From Acidobacteriota bacterium (GTDB lineage Bacteria > Acidobacteriota > Terriglobia > Acidiferrales > UBA7541): a stretch of DNA of 64,000 nt. The translations under genes and the position numbers were made by a program. Shown here piece by piece: positions 1 through 9,157 of the stretch. Within the stretch, counting starts at the first letter, position 1; each line of letters begins with the position of its first letter. A model generated the notes under the pieces. It worked only from the letters and a program-made list of their open reading frames with translations. It did not search any database and was not told the origin of the DNA. The stretch is from contig JABDEK010000007.1 in NCBI GenBank assembly GCA_013287135.1, positions 1-64,000 of the forward strand, read 5' to 3'.

Positions 1-204
1 GCTGGTATTTGCCGCGAGCCAATCTTTCCGAAAATCCAGGCGGTGATCGATGAGCAGCGCGCGGGCGTATGCATAGTATCCCACTCCATCACCGCGCACC
101 CAGGGATTGCTGAGCGGTAAGGTCAAGACAAAGATCAGGATAAGTAGTTTTTCGAATTTATCGGGTTTGAACAAGTATTGCGATTTCCTTGAGATTTCAC
201 TCAA
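1..204 (-). CDS. GT-C-type membrane glycosyltransferase, N-terminal piece (runs off the left edge)
   Basis: A leftward open frame of 68 codons reaches the window edge. It starts at a TTG six bases after the stop of the methyltransferase fragment; a second in-frame TTG at 174 is possible. A basic N-terminus is followed by a hydrophobic segment (LLILIFVLTLPL), then the loop VRGDGVGYYAYARAL. That loop resembles the first extracytoplasmic loop of polytopic GT-C (ArnT/PMT-like) transferases, where an acidic residue is catalytic. The frame looks like the missing head of the protein at 531-1658, which lacks its own N-terminus and lies in the opposite orientation. Function as a lipid-linked-sugar transferase is inferred from family resemblance and the polysaccharide locus. 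Confidence 0.55.
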   Translation of the reverse strand, partial: MSEISRKSQYLFKPDKFEKLLILIFVLTLPLSNPWVRGDGVGYYAYARALLIDHRLDFRKDWLAANTS

Positions 205-210
205 TCGCTG

Positions 211-597
211 TTAGTCCGGACTGCTGGCGCCGCCGGATGATAACCCAGGAGAGGCAGAACCACCGCTCTTCCGGAATATAGCGATAAGAGAAAGCGGCGG
301 AAGCGGAAGCCAAGAATCCATGGCGCGAAATAGAGGTGTCAGAAAATTCAGCAGCCGAATCTGCCCGAGACCAAATGTGGTTCTTCGCAAAACGCGGCCA
401 TTCAACCACCAGGCCGGAACACCGGGACGATTGAACTTCAGCACCTTTTCAACCGTGAATCCCGCTTGCTGGCCCACTTTGGTGAGTTGATCTTCCGTGT
501 ATCTACGGCAGTGGCCTAAAACTTCGTCCAATGTGCCAAAAAGATGCGGACGGATTTTCTTTTCCCTACGTTCTCGCCATGGCAATCGCGACGGCAT
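211..597 (-). pseudogene. Class I SAM methyltransferase, C-terminal fragment
   Basis: Recognisable methyltransferase sequence covers only about 211-546: LFGTLDEVLGHCRRYTEDQL, then LKFNRPGVPAWWLNGRVLRR, then LSLIAIFRK near the end. This is the tail typical of Methyltransf_23-type proteins that sit beside glycosyltransferases in polysaccharide clusters. The first 17 codons of the open frame are simply the complement of the rightward glycosyltransferase and are not methyltransferase. The SAM-binding half (VLDxGxGxG) is absent. The fragment ends six bases before the leftward glycosyltransferase head, as in an operon. It is most likely dead unless the arrangement is reversible or a misassembly. 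Confidence 0.6.
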
Positions 598-1658
598 TTT
601 ATGGTTTTCTCGGTCTTTGGATTTCGTTTCAGCTGACTAGGAAGTATGTCCCGGAAAAATGGGCTTTTTTATCTACGCTTGGCATCTGGTTCGCAAGTTC
701 TCTCCCTGTGTACATGTATTTCAACCCCTCCTGGTCTCACGCGCAATCCGGATGTGCTGCCGCGTTGTATTTCTGGTATTGGGATCGGACCCGTAGCGAT
801 CGCACATGGATGCAGTGGATAATTCTCGGCTTAATATCCGGTTTAATGATGGACGTTTATTATGTGAACGCTGTCTTGCTCATAGTTCCATTATTGGAAT
901 CTCTTATTCGCTATTGGAAGGGTATAACGTCGAAGCAAACTGCGGCTGTTGGACGCCTATTTTTCCAAAATGTTCTTTTCACTCTGGTCATACTAACAGC
1001 GTTTCTTCCCACGCTTATCGCAAAACGTATCATTTACGGAAGCTACTTGAATTTCGGTTATGAGGATCTATGGAATTTTACTTCCCCCGCGCTCCTCAAG
1101 GTTTGCATTTCATCTGAGCACGGTTTGTTTAGTTGGACGCCGATCGTTGTTCTTGCCGTAATCGGGCTCGCCTTACTGCGAAGACACGATAAGATGTTGA
1201 GCCTTTCTTGCACAGCTGCGTTTGCGGCGTACCTGTATACGATCGGTTGTTATGCGGACTGGACCGGTTTTTCATCATTTGGCAACCGTTTCTTCGTCTC
1301 TTTAACGCCACTTTTCATTATCGGCCTAGCCGCGTTCTTTGACTGGATGGCCCGCGGGTGGAAAGAACGGTCTGCAGCGATCGTGGCAACATCCGCCACA
1401 GCGCTTTTTATCATTTGGAATCTTGGACTTATCTTTCAGTGGGGTGTACATCTGATTCCATCGCGCGGGCCAATTTCGTGGCGCGACGCGGCCTACAACC
1501 AAGTGATGGTCGTCCCCAAGCAGACTGTTAGCACATTGAAAACGTACATGACTCGGCGCAGACGATTAATGAACCACATCGAGCAACAAGATGTGCAGCA
1601 ACTCAAAGAACAGAATAAGGCGCCTGCGAATCCGCCCCAAAAAGAAGATAGAGAATGA
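531..1658 (+). CDS. GT-C-type membrane glycosyltransferase, C-terminal two-thirds
   Basis: The frame of 375 codons has about eight hydrophobic segments and a basic, Gln-rich cytoplasmic-looking tail. Its first conserved-looking residues (ADGFSFPYVLAMA) begin near 546, and the five codons before that are antisense to the methyltransferase tail. The ATG at 531 is therefore only the first available start. The family normally opens with a signal-anchor helix and an acidic loop, both missing here but present on the opposite strand at 1-204. The following flippase starts 59 bases downstream. The product is probably inactive in this orientation. If the inversion is undone, the joined protein would be a complete membrane sugar transferase (inference). 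Confidence 0.6.
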   Translation: MCQKDADGFSFPYVLAMAIATAFYGFLGLWISFQLTRKYVPEKWAFLSTLGIWFASSLPVYMYFNPSWSHAQSGCAAALYFWYWDRTRSDRTWMQWIILGLISGLMMDVYYVNAVLLIVPLLESLIRYWKGITSKQTAAVGRLFFQNVLFTLVILTAFLPTLIAKRIIYGSYLNFGYEDLWNFTSPALLKVCISSEHGLFSWTPIVVLAVIGLALLRRHDKMLSLSCTAAFAAYLYTIGCYADWTGFSSFGNRFFVSLTPLFIIGLAAFFDWMARGWKERSAAIVATSATALFIIWNLGLIFQWGVHLIPSRGPISWRDAAYNQVMVVPKQTVSTLKTYMTRRRRLMNHIEQQDVQQLKEQNKAPANPPQKEDRE

Positions 1659-1717
1659 ATTATTTTGGATTTTCACGAATTTGATTCTCTTCCAACATCT
1701 GAAGAGCTTGTAATCCT

Positions 1718-3175
1718 ATGGAAACTCACCCGTCAAAAAGCAAACTTCGAATGCAGACGCGCGTGCTGCAGAACACCGCCGCATCGCTTGGCGGCCGCGG
1801 AATCTCGATTGTCTTATCCGCAGGAGCTTCCATTCTGCTTACACGTTACTTGGGAAGCGAACGGCTCGGCCAATTTGGAGCTATCTACGCTTACCTTGGC
1901 CTTTTCACGTGGATAACGACGCTCGGGATTGAGCCCGTTCTTGTTCGAGAAATCTCTAAAGAAAGAGGGAGCGCAAGCAGCCTGTTGCACACAGCTATCT
2001 TACTGACGTCGCTTTTGAGTATTGGCGCGCTGCTAGCAACTATTTTGGTAGCGCCATGGGCAGGTTTTAGCGATCATCTCCGAACTTTGCTAATTTTCGC
2101 GGGGCTGGAATTCATTCTAATTCCCTTTCGTTTACCGGCAATAATCTTCCAAGTCGACTTGCGGCAATGGTACCCAGCGACGATCAACGTCGTGCGACAG
2201 GGGGTGTGGTTTGGCATTGTCATAATTCTATGGTTGGCCGGAGCGTCGTTGGTCTATGTTATCGTGGGCCGTCTTTTGGCCGCGGCCGTGGAATCTTCCC
2301 TGACATGGGCTTACAGCCGTCAATTCTTATCAGCGGAAAAAAGGTTCCTTCGAGAACGCTCTGGGAAAATCCTTTTGCACTCTATTCCCATTGCATTCAC
2401 GTCGTTGCTCTCTATGGTCTATCTCCGCATTGACCAAGTGATGTTGCACAAAATGGCTTCGGACTTCGTTCTTGGACAATATGTTGCTTCCGTCAGAGTG
2501 AGCGAGCTTTTTGAGTTCTTGCCTGCCGCTCTCATCCTTAGTATGGCTCCAGTCTTGTCCGTGAGCGTCGACGAGCCACACCTATTTCGAGACTACACAG
2601 ACAAACTCTTCCGCTATTTTATGATTATGGCCTCTGGTATTTGTGTATTCATAAGCGCCGGGTCAGGGTTGATTGTCCGAGTACTCTACGGCAAACAATT
2701 CTTGCCTGCGGGTCCGTTGCTCGCAGTTCTAATTTGGTCGGAGATAGCCGTCTTTTTTGCCACAGTCGTCTATAACGTTCTGATCGCAAAAAATCAACAA
2801 TGGCTGCTTCCGATACCCACTCTAGTTGGTGCAGCTATCAACATTGCCCTAAATCTCGTCCTAATTCCGAAATATGACGCCGCGGGAGCCGCCTGGGCTA
2901 CGTTGATTAGCTATACTGTGGCGTGGACGGCAGTTCTATGTTTCTTCAAAGAAACGCGAGCCGTGATTTGGCAGGGTCTACGGTTTGCTTTACCGCTCAC
3001 CGGTTTGGCTCTGTTCGCGGTCGGATGCTCTGCGCTAATCCCCGCGCAAAGTATTGTAAGAATTCTAGTAGCTTCTGGGGTTTTCGGTTTGAGTATTTGG
3101 CTGACGAACTTCATCGAGAGTTCTGATTTGACTGACGCTTACATGATCGCGCGACAGTCCTTCAGGGGCAATTAA
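1718..3175 (+). CDS. Polysaccharide flippase, Wzx-like (MOP superfamily)
   Basis: This 485-residue polytopic membrane protein has the usual length and pattern of 12-14 helices for polysaccharide-biosynthesis flippases of the MOP superfamily. Recognisable regions are the N-terminal LTRYLGSERLGQFGAIYAYL, with the Arg/Glu/Gly-rich first loop, LRIDQVMLHKMASDFVLGQY in the middle, and GAAINIALNLVLIPKYDAAG near the C-terminus. Its role would be to move undecaprenyl-linked repeat units across the inner membrane for assembly by the Wzy-like protein at 10850. It lies in a same-strand run of glycan genes. The start chosen is the first ATG followed by a hydrophilic, basic leader. Confidence 0.88.
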   Translation: METHPSKSKLRMQTRVLQNTAASLGGRGISIVLSAGASILLTRYLGSERLGQFGAIYAYLGLFTWITTLGIEPVLVREISKERGSASSLLHTAILLTSLLSIGALLATILVAPWAGFSDHLRTLLIFAGLEFILIPFRLPAIIFQVDLRQWYPATINVVRQGVWFGIVIILWLAGASLVYVIVGRLLAAAVESSLTWAYSRQFLSAEKRFLRERSGKILLHSIPIAFTSLLSMVYLRIDQVMLHKMASDFVLGQYVASVRVSELFEFLPAALILSMAPVLSVSVDEPHLFRDYTDKLFRYFMIMASGICVFISAGSGLIVRVLYGKQFLPAGPLLAVLIWSEIAVFFATVVYNVLIAKNQQWLLPIPTLVGAAINIALNLVLIPKYDAAGAAWATLISYTVAWTAVLCFFKETRAVIWQGLRFALPLTGLALFAVGCSALIPAQSIVRILVASGVFGLSIWLTNFIESSDLTDAYMIARQSFRGN

Positions 3176-3293
3176 TGCTTATCTTCCGAATGCGGAATCA
3201 AATGTTACGGAGGGAACGCACAGGGTTTCAAATAACGGGATTCTTGTCAATATTGGAGCGGCCAAAAGAAGGTAAAGAGACGGACGCGTTTAG

Positions 3294-4475
3294 ATGAGGA
3301 ATAAGAGGCTGGACATCCTGCGTTGTATTGCCGTGTTGACTGTTCTTCTTCATCACTCGGGAGCCTCCTTTTTCGGGCGAATGGGGTGGATAGGTGTGGA
3401 CCTTTTTTTTGTGCTGAGTGGCTTCTTGATCTCGGGACTCCTGTTCAGCGAGTTTAAAAGATGTCAGGCGATTAACTTGCGGCGATTTTTCATTCGGAGA
3501 GGGCTAAAGATTTACCCGGCATTTTACGTATTCCTGATCCTCACGGGCGTTGCCGGGCAATTGGTTTTTCACGCTCATCCCAACTTTGCCCAGTATTTCC
3601 ACGAAGCGATTTTCGTCATGAACTATGCGCACGGCATCTGGGACCACACTTGGAGTCTGGCGGTCGAAGAACATTTTTATATCTTTCTCGCCGTCTTTTT
3701 AACCGCTCTTGCACGACTTTCCTCAGACCGTGAGAACCCCTTCCGAGCGATTCCTTGGTCGGCAGCGGCGATCGCATTTCTCTGCGTGCTATTTCGGGCG
3801 TTCTCGGTTTATGTCGGAAAACCAAATTTTCACATGACTTATACTGCATCCCATGAACGGATGGATTCTCTTTTCTGTGGCGTGCTAATTGGCTATCTTT
3901 ACCACTTTGAACCCGTGATTCTCGAGGAAACGATGCGGCGCGGGCGCAATCGCACTGGAATCGCGATTGCTTCGACAATTCTGCTCTCTTTTGCGTACTT
4001 CTATGGTCGGGATAGCAGGTTCTTCGCTACGTTTGGCTACTCTTTCATTTATTTGGGATTCGCGGGCGTGTTGCTGTCGAGCCTCTACGTCCGCGGAATC
4101 TTTTCGGGAAGATTGGCTTCTATCCTGAAATTTGGAGGAAGTGCGGCAGCTTATATTGGAATGTATTCATATTCAATCTATTTGTGGCACGAACCTGTGG
4201 CGGCGTGGTTGCCTGGGGTCGTTCGACGCACGTTCGGTTACCCAACGGGAGTATACGGACGGTTCGCAATTTATTTTGCCGGAAGTCTGGCGGTCGGTAT
4301 CCTCATGTCAAAACTAGTCGAGTATCCACTTCTGCGTCTACGCGACCGAATCATTCCTGATTCGCATATCATGCCTGTGGCAGGGTCTGTTGAAATCGAT
4401 CCGCCAAACGCGCGCGTCTCCGAGATCGAAGCGGGACGGCCCAGAATCCTTACCGGCGGTCTTCAGACAAAATGA
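3294..4475 (+). CDS. Acyltransferase 3 family membrane O-acyltransferase (OafA-like)
   Basis: The 393-residue integral membrane protein begins with LDILRCIAVLTVLLHHSG, the classic start of acyltransferase family 3, where the second His of LLHH is thought to be catalytic. HTWSLAVEEHFYIF near residue 120 is the conserved WSLxxExxFY block. SYSIYLWHEP near residue 300 is the usual late motif. It should transfer an acetyl or similar group onto the polysaccharide from the cytoplasmic donor. The stop overlaps the next glycosyltransferase start (ATGA), implying translational coupling and a shared glycan substrate. Confidence 0.9.
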   Translation: MRNKRLDILRCIAVLTVLLHHSGASFFGRMGWIGVDLFFVLSGFLISGLLFSEFKRCQAINLRRFFIRRGLKIYPAFYVFLILTGVAGQLVFHAHPNFAQYFHEAIFVMNYAHGIWDHTWSLAVEEHFYIFLAVFLTALARLSSDRENPFRAIPWSAAAIAFLCVLFRAFSVYVGKPNFHMTYTASHERMDSLFCGVLIGYLYHFEPVILEETMRRGRNRTGIAIASTILLSFAYFYGRDSRFFATFGYSFIYLGFAGVLLSSLYVRGIFSGRLASILKFGGSAAAYIGMYSYSIYLWHEPVAAWLPGVVRRTFGYPTGVYGRFAIYFAGSLAVGILMSKLVEYPLLRLRDRIIPDSHIMPVAGSVEIDPPNARVSEIEAGRPRILTGGLQTK

Positions 4476-5578
4476 GAATAAACCAGCCGGACGAAGTGTT
4501 CATCCTCACTCCCGGGCCTATAGAGCGATTAGGAGGAATGGAGCGATTCCTACAGTATGTCGCGCGTGGGTTTGAGCAACGCGGATTTGGCGTCCGTGTT
4601 TTCCATTCGGAGAACACAGGTCCACGGTTCTGGAGGCATCCCAATTCCAAACGCAAACTCGAATGGCTCTTAGCAGGCAGCCTGCATGGCTATTACATTG
4701 GCAGGGCAGCGAGAGAGGCGCTGCACTCGGGAGTTCGTTTGGTGCTATCAAATTCAACTGTCGGCTGGTATCCACTGAATGGGGTGAAACGCGCACAGTA
4801 TTTTCACGGAACTTACCGCGGACAGGCCGAAGCTATCCGCCCCTTCATAAAGCATCAGGGTTATATGAAACTCAAATGGTGGGATGCGATGGTGCTCGAG
4901 CGATTTTCGGGAAAAAACACGATTGCACTCTGTTGCTCGGAAACGATTCGTGCCGAGATTTACCGCTATTTTGGGTACGATGCCCACGTCATCTGGTACC
5001 CGCTCGATATAGATCATTTCCGACCGCTTGACATGAAGTCTTGTCGAGAAAAACTGAAACTGAATGCTGGCCCCGTGGGACTTTTCGTCGGAAGCATCAG
5101 TCCAACCAAGGGATTCCCGGTCGTAGAGCAGATCGCCCGCGAAAATCCTCAACTGACGATGCTGGTCGCCGTTCGCGGACCGCTACCAGAGGGTATTCAT
5201 AGCTTGCAAAATGTTCGGACGATTCAAGACGCTGGTTACGAATTGCTGCCTACGCTGTACAACGCCGCGGATTTTTCACTGTCCCCTTCCCGTTACGATG
5301 CATTTTCATTCGTGGTTGCTGAGGCGTTGAGTTGCGGCACACCTGTTATTGCCTCGCCCCACGGAGCAAGCCTTACATTCTATGCTGAGCCTCCTTTAGA
5401 ACAGTTGTTGACGGCATCAACTGACGATGTGGAGGGATTTCGGCGGGCGGTTCGAAACGTACTGTCTAATCCACAACGCTGGCGCGCGGTTATTGAGGAG
5501 AAGGTCCGGCCGCGCTTGAAACAAATGATGGCCCCTGAAAATTGGTGGCGGCGGTTCGCTGGAGTTGTGGGACTGTGA
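4472..5578 (+). CDS. Glycosyltransferase family 4
   Basis: The protein is 368 residues with a GT-B fold layout. The N-terminal part carries LTPGPIERLGGMERFLQYVARGF (glycine-rich acceptor loop). The C-terminal part has FVGSISPTKGF and the donor-site region RYDAFSFVVAEALSCGTPVI, in which the last Glu belongs to the E-x7-E motif that contacts the nucleotide sugar. The first Glu is replaced by an Asp-containing variant. It is a cytoplasmic retaining transferase building the repeat unit. The ATG overlaps the acyltransferase stop by four bases. Sugar specificity cannot be read from the sequence. Confidence 0.88.
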   Translation: MRINQPDEVFILTPGPIERLGGMERFLQYVARGFEQRGFGVRVFHSENTGPRFWRHPNSKRKLEWLLAGSLHGYYIGRAAREALHSGVRLVLSNSTVGWYPLNGVKRAQYFHGTYRGQAEAIRPFIKHQGYMKLKWWDAMVLERFSGKNTIALCCSETIRAEIYRYFGYDAHVIWYPLDIDHFRPLDMKSCREKLKLNAGPVGLFVGSISPTKGFPVVEQIARENPQLTMLVAVRGPLPEGIHSLQNVRTIQDAGYELLPTLYNAADFSLSPSRYDAFSFVVAEALSCGTPVIASPHGASLTFYAEPPLEQLLTASTDDVEGFRRAVRNVLSNPQRWRAVIEEKVRPRLKQMMAPENWWRRFAGVVGL

Positions 5579-5624
5579 AACTGACAGAATACTTAGGAAA
5601 CGCCCGGAGCGAAAGTACCGCATC

Positions 5625-6713
5625 ATGAAATACGGACTCATTTATGACGCTGCAAACTGCCACATAACGGGCGATTACCTCCGGCAGTCAATTCCTCAGA
5701 CTCAAGGCATTCCTATCGATATGAGTCTTTTTAAAGCAAACGTGAACATTGAGCGATTGCTGAGGACGATTTGCGAACCAGGCGCGAACCCGGACGTGCT
5801 AATGCATGAAATTGGATCGCATGGCCTTCCCAATGGTCTTGCCACCGTCTCGATCCCAACAGGCTGTCTCGACATCGACACCTTTGGATGGACGAATTTT
5901 CGCCTTAAATGGGCAATGCTTTTTGATTACGTCTTTACTTGGCACCCTTCTTATGTCGGGAAATTTAAAGAGGCAGGGCATCCCCGAGTTTGTGCCATAC
6001 CGCACGCAATCGATGGGCGGCGTTTTGCCGCCGATATCTCCCAGGACCGTCGGTACGACGTGGGTTTTGTAGGCAATTTCGGTTTGCCACAGTATTGGAG
6101 ACGGGACCGTGTAAATTTGGTCCTTAGTAGTAAGTTTCTAATGAACGATTTTCGAAAGAAATATAACGATGAGGAAATGGTCGAGATTTATAGGAGCTCT
6201 CGAATAGTTGTTAATGTAAGTCGCGCAGAATTTCCGCAGGAGGCGAACATGCGCTGCTATGAAGCGATGGCAGGTGGAGCTCTCTTGATAACCGAAATTC
6301 CTACCGAGTTAACGGAGTGGGGATTTCGGGAAGGCGAGCATTTTATCGGCTGGCGTTCAGAACAAGAAATACCGGCTTTGGTTAGTCAATTCCTTAACGA
6401 TAGCGCAAGGCGCAATACGATCGCTCGTGCGGGACACGAACGCACGATCGCACACTTTACGTATCAACAGTGTGTCGAAAGAATGACAGCATTCATCAAT
6501 AAGGATGAAGGGCGGTTGTTTGCCCCGGCCCGGAATTGGCGTGAGGAGAACGTCTTGCTACTTTATTTGAGCTACTACTATCGTTTTCAGGAGTTTGGAG
6601 CAGTAGTTGAAGAGTTTAAAGCCTTACGACACTCAAATCCCAAAGCGTATCTGAAGGGGCTACCGATGGTGTTAAAATCCCTTCGTCGTGTAATAAAATC
6701 TAGCCTGCTATAA
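5625..6713 (+). CDS. CgeB-like glycosyltransferase (Glyco_trans_1_2 type)
   Basis: The open frame begins upstream at 5565, but the likely start is the ATG at 5625 (MKYGLIYDAANCH), giving 362 residues. VGFVGNFG is the start of the C-terminal Rossmann domain. FPQEANMRCYEAMAGGALLITE matches the nucleotide-sugar site of the CgeB/Glyco_trans_1_2 group, in which the Glu of CYEAMA contacts the donor. The last 60 residues look helical and may form a separate cap. It follows the previous transferase closely and shares its strand. It probably adds a sugar or modifies the same chain; specificity is unknown. Confidence 0.8.
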   Translation: MKYGLIYDAANCHITGDYLRQSIPQTQGIPIDMSLFKANVNIERLLRTICEPGANPDVLMHEIGSHGLPNGLATVSIPTGCLDIDTFGWTNFRLKWAMLFDYVFTWHPSYVGKFKEAGHPRVCAIPHAIDGRRFAADISQDRRYDVGFVGNFGLPQYWRRDRVNLVLSSKFLMNDFRKKYNDEEMVEIYRSSRIVVNVSRAEFPQEANMRCYEAMAGGALLITEIPTELTEWGFREGEHFIGWRSEQEIPALVSQFLNDSARRNTIARAGHERTIAHFTYQQCVERMTAFINKDEGRLFAPARNWREENVLLLYLSYYYRFQEFGAVVEEFKALRHSNPKAYLKGLPMVLKSLRRVIKSSLL

Positions 6714-6755
6714 TTGTTTGCGCCGAGTTTAACCGCTGTGGCAACCGGAGCGTGA

Positions 6756-7811
6756 ATGCGAGCTTTAGTGACAGGTGGAATCGGCTTCATTGGCACAAAT
6801 CTGGCAAATCGCTTGCTTCGCGATGGACACGAAGTCACTTTGTTCGACAATGCTAGTCGTAAGGGTGTCCAAAATAACCTCGATTGGCTTAGAGAGCAGC
6901 ATCGAGATCGGGCGCGGTTCATACTGGGAGATGTACGGGATACTGTCGCCATTGAGATGGCGATGAAAGGCGCGGATGCGGTCTTTCACCTGGCGGCGCA
7001 AGTCGCGGTGACGACCTCAGTCGTAAATCCTAGCGAAGATTTTTCGATCAATGCGCAGGGAACCTTGAATATTCTCGAGGCGGCGCGCCGACAAAATCCG
7101 AAGCCGGTTGTTTTGTATACCTCGACGAACAAGGTTTACGGAGGTCTCGAGCATGTACGCGTTGTTGAGCGCCCGTCCCGTTACGAGTTTGAGGATTTAA
7201 ACGAAGGCATAGCGGAAACCTGCCCGCTCGATTTTCACTCGCCATATGGTTGTTCGAAGGGCGCCGCCGATCAATACGTGCGCGATTATCACCGCATCTA
7301 CGGGCTTCCGAGCATCGTTTTCCGAATGTCATGCATTTACGGACCGCATCAGTTCGGGAACGAAGATCAAGGTTGGGTGGCGCATTTCGTGTTAGCGGCA
7401 CTCGGGGAAGGTCGGATCACAATTTACGGGAACGGCAAGCAAGTGCGAGACGTGCTTTATGTCGAAGATTTAGTGGAGCTGATGCTTCGTGCAGTAGATC
7501 AAAAGCGGCGGTCGGCGGGACAAATTTATAATGTCGGTGGTGGACCATCCAATACAACCTCTATCTGGTTAGAGTTTCGTGAAATCTTGTCGAAGCTCAC
7601 CGGCAAAATTCCAGCAATCGATCATGGGGAGTTCCGACCAGGAGATCAGAGTATATATGTCAGCGACATCCGCAAAGCTTGTGCGCAATTTGCTTGGTCG
7701 CCGAAAGTGGGCCTGGTCGAAGGGGTAGGACGCATGCTCGATGAATGGGGTGCTGGCGGGACTAGTGGCAGACTCAAGACAGCTGCGCAAACTCATTTAA
7801 CAAGCTCGTAG
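6756..7811 (+). CDS. Extended SDR sugar epimerase, CDP-paratose 2-epimerase-like
   Basis: The 351-residue extended short-chain dehydrogenase starts with VTGGIGFIGTNL (GGxGFIG NAD-binding motif). YTSTNKVYG supplies the active-site Ser/Thr region, and the TNKVYG wording is characteristic of CDP-paratose/tyvelose 2-epimerases. The catalytic pair is YGCSK. GNGKQVRDVLYVEDLVELM is the usual late SDR block. GGAG stands five bases before the ATG. It would make a nucleotide-activated 3,6-dideoxyhexose or a related sugar for the surface glycan. Partner genes for dideoxyhexose synthesis (CDP-glucose pathway) are not in this window, so the exact substrate stays open. Confidence 0.82.
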   Translation: MRALVTGGIGFIGTNLANRLLRDGHEVTLFDNASRKGVQNNLDWLREQHRDRARFILGDVRDTVAIEMAMKGADAVFHLAAQVAVTTSVVNPSEDFSINAQGTLNILEAARRQNPKPVVLYTSTNKVYGGLEHVRVVERPSRYEFEDLNEGIAETCPLDFHSPYGCSKGAADQYVRDYHRIYGLPSIVFRMSCIYGPHQFGNEDQGWVAHFVLAALGEGRITIYGNGKQVRDVLYVEDLVELMLRAVDQKRRSAGQIYNVGGGPSNTTSIWLEFREILSKLTGKIPAIDHGEFRPGDQSIYVSDIRKACAQFAWSPKVGLVEGVGRMLDEWGAGGTSGRLKTAAQTHLTSS

Positions 7812-7981
7812 GGTGCGACTGCAAAAAGTTTCGAATTGCGATGGCAAGCCTAATAACCGAGTGGGAGAATTTTGCCGCTCGCCATACTTAGGTGGTAATT
7901 CATTTCGGCACACCGGCGAGCCGACCACTCCACTACATGTCTGATTTTGTTAGTGCCGGTTGGTCCGAAGAATTTCCTCTA

Positions 7982-9157
7982 ATGGCCGCAGAAGGGAACA
8001 CTATCGCCAAAAAGGAAACTTGGATTGCTCTTCTCGCGCGAAGAGATACTCCTACTGACGGTGTCCAAGACTACTGCGCGTTTCTCTCGAGAGCGTTAGA
8101 AACAAAAGGAATTCATATGGCTTTGGCGCAGGTCCGTTGGATGGAAGATGGTTGGCTCCGTGGACTTCGACAACTCTGGCGTCAAAGCGCGAGATGGCAA
8201 GGGCAGTGGGTCATCTTGCAATATACTGCGCTCGCATGGTCTCGGCACGGATTCCCTTTTGGCGCGATTGCAACACTCGCGATTCTTCGCCGTCGTCAAG
8301 TCCGCTTCGCCGTTGTGTTTCACGAGCCCTCCCGGCAGAGAGAAGCTTCGACTCGATGGATTGATCGGATTCGCGGAGCTTGCCAGGACTGGGTCATACG
8401 GACACTTTATGCCCGAGCCACGAAGGCTATTTTTACCATTCCACTTGAACGAGTTGCATGGCTTGCGTGGGTACCGAAGCGACGCGACACCGCGGTATTC
8501 ATTCCCATCGGTGCGAATATCCCCGAACCGGTTTCAGGGTCCGAAGCCCGCCGGTCTAGCAACCAACTCAGGACGGTAGTGGTCTTTTGCTTCACGCGAG
8601 GGCCTAACCGCTCTCTGGAGGCCGCCGATGTTGTGACAACCATTCGCATCGTACGCGAGGAAGGAATACAAGTTCAACTAATTGCACTTGGAGGGGGAAG
8701 CGCCGAGGTGCGCGATGAAATCGAATGCGGCTTGGCAGGCACCGGAGTTGAAGTTTCAGTGCTCGGTTTGGTTCCGGCCGATGAGGTAACTAACATTTTG
8801 AGCGCCGCCGATGCCCAGCTCTTCGTGTCCGGATATGTTTCACAGCGCCGTGGTTCCGTTCTGGCTGGAATAGCGTGCGGACTTCCTATCATTGGTTATG
8901 CAGGTGGCGCCGAGGGGACACAGATTGAGGAGGCAGGGCTTTTCTTGGTTCCTTTTCGCGACTCTAAGGCGCTGGGAACCGGCCTTGTCAAAGTGTTAAG
9001 GACTGAGGAACTGGCAGTTCATCTTCGAAGCAGGAGCCGCAAAGCGCAGTCAAATCATTTTTCATGGATTTCGATTGCAAGCAGATACGTGAGCGCGCTG
9101 AAGACGGAAATCGTTCCCGAATCGTCCTCTCGGTCCGTAGGGGACCTTCACATATGA
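7982..9157 (+). CDS. Glycosyltransferase family 4
   Basis: The frame opens at a GTG at 7892, with ATGs at 7937 and 7982. I prefer 7982 because homology-like sequence (ALLARRDTPTDGVQDYCAFL) begins just after it; no start has a convincing Shine-Dalgarno. The protein has a GT-B layout. The C-terminal half shows VFCFTRGPNRSLE, then DAQLFVSGYVSQRRGSVLAGIACGLPII, which replaces the usual E-x7-E with an Arg/Ser-rich version, so catalysis may be altered. Its stop overlaps the next start (ATGA). It is likely cytoplasmic and works on the same glycan. Confidence 0.75.
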   Translation: MAAEGNTIAKKETWIALLARRDTPTDGVQDYCAFLSRALETKGIHMALAQVRWMEDGWLRGLRQLWRQSARWQGQWVILQYTALAWSRHGFPFGAIATLAILRRRQVRFAVVFHEPSRQREASTRWIDRIRGACQDWVIRTLYARATKAIFTIPLERVAWLAWVPKRRDTAVFIPIGANIPEPVSGSEARRSSNQLRTVVVFCFTRGPNRSLEAADVVTTIRIVREEGIQVQLIALGGGSAEVRDEIECGLAGTGVEVSVLGLVPADEVTNILSAADAQLFVSGYVSQRRGSVLAGIACGLPIIGYAGGAEGTQIEEAGLFLVPFRDSKALGTGLVKVLRTEELAVHLRSRSRKAQSNHFSWISIASRYVSALKTEIVPESSSRSVGDLHI

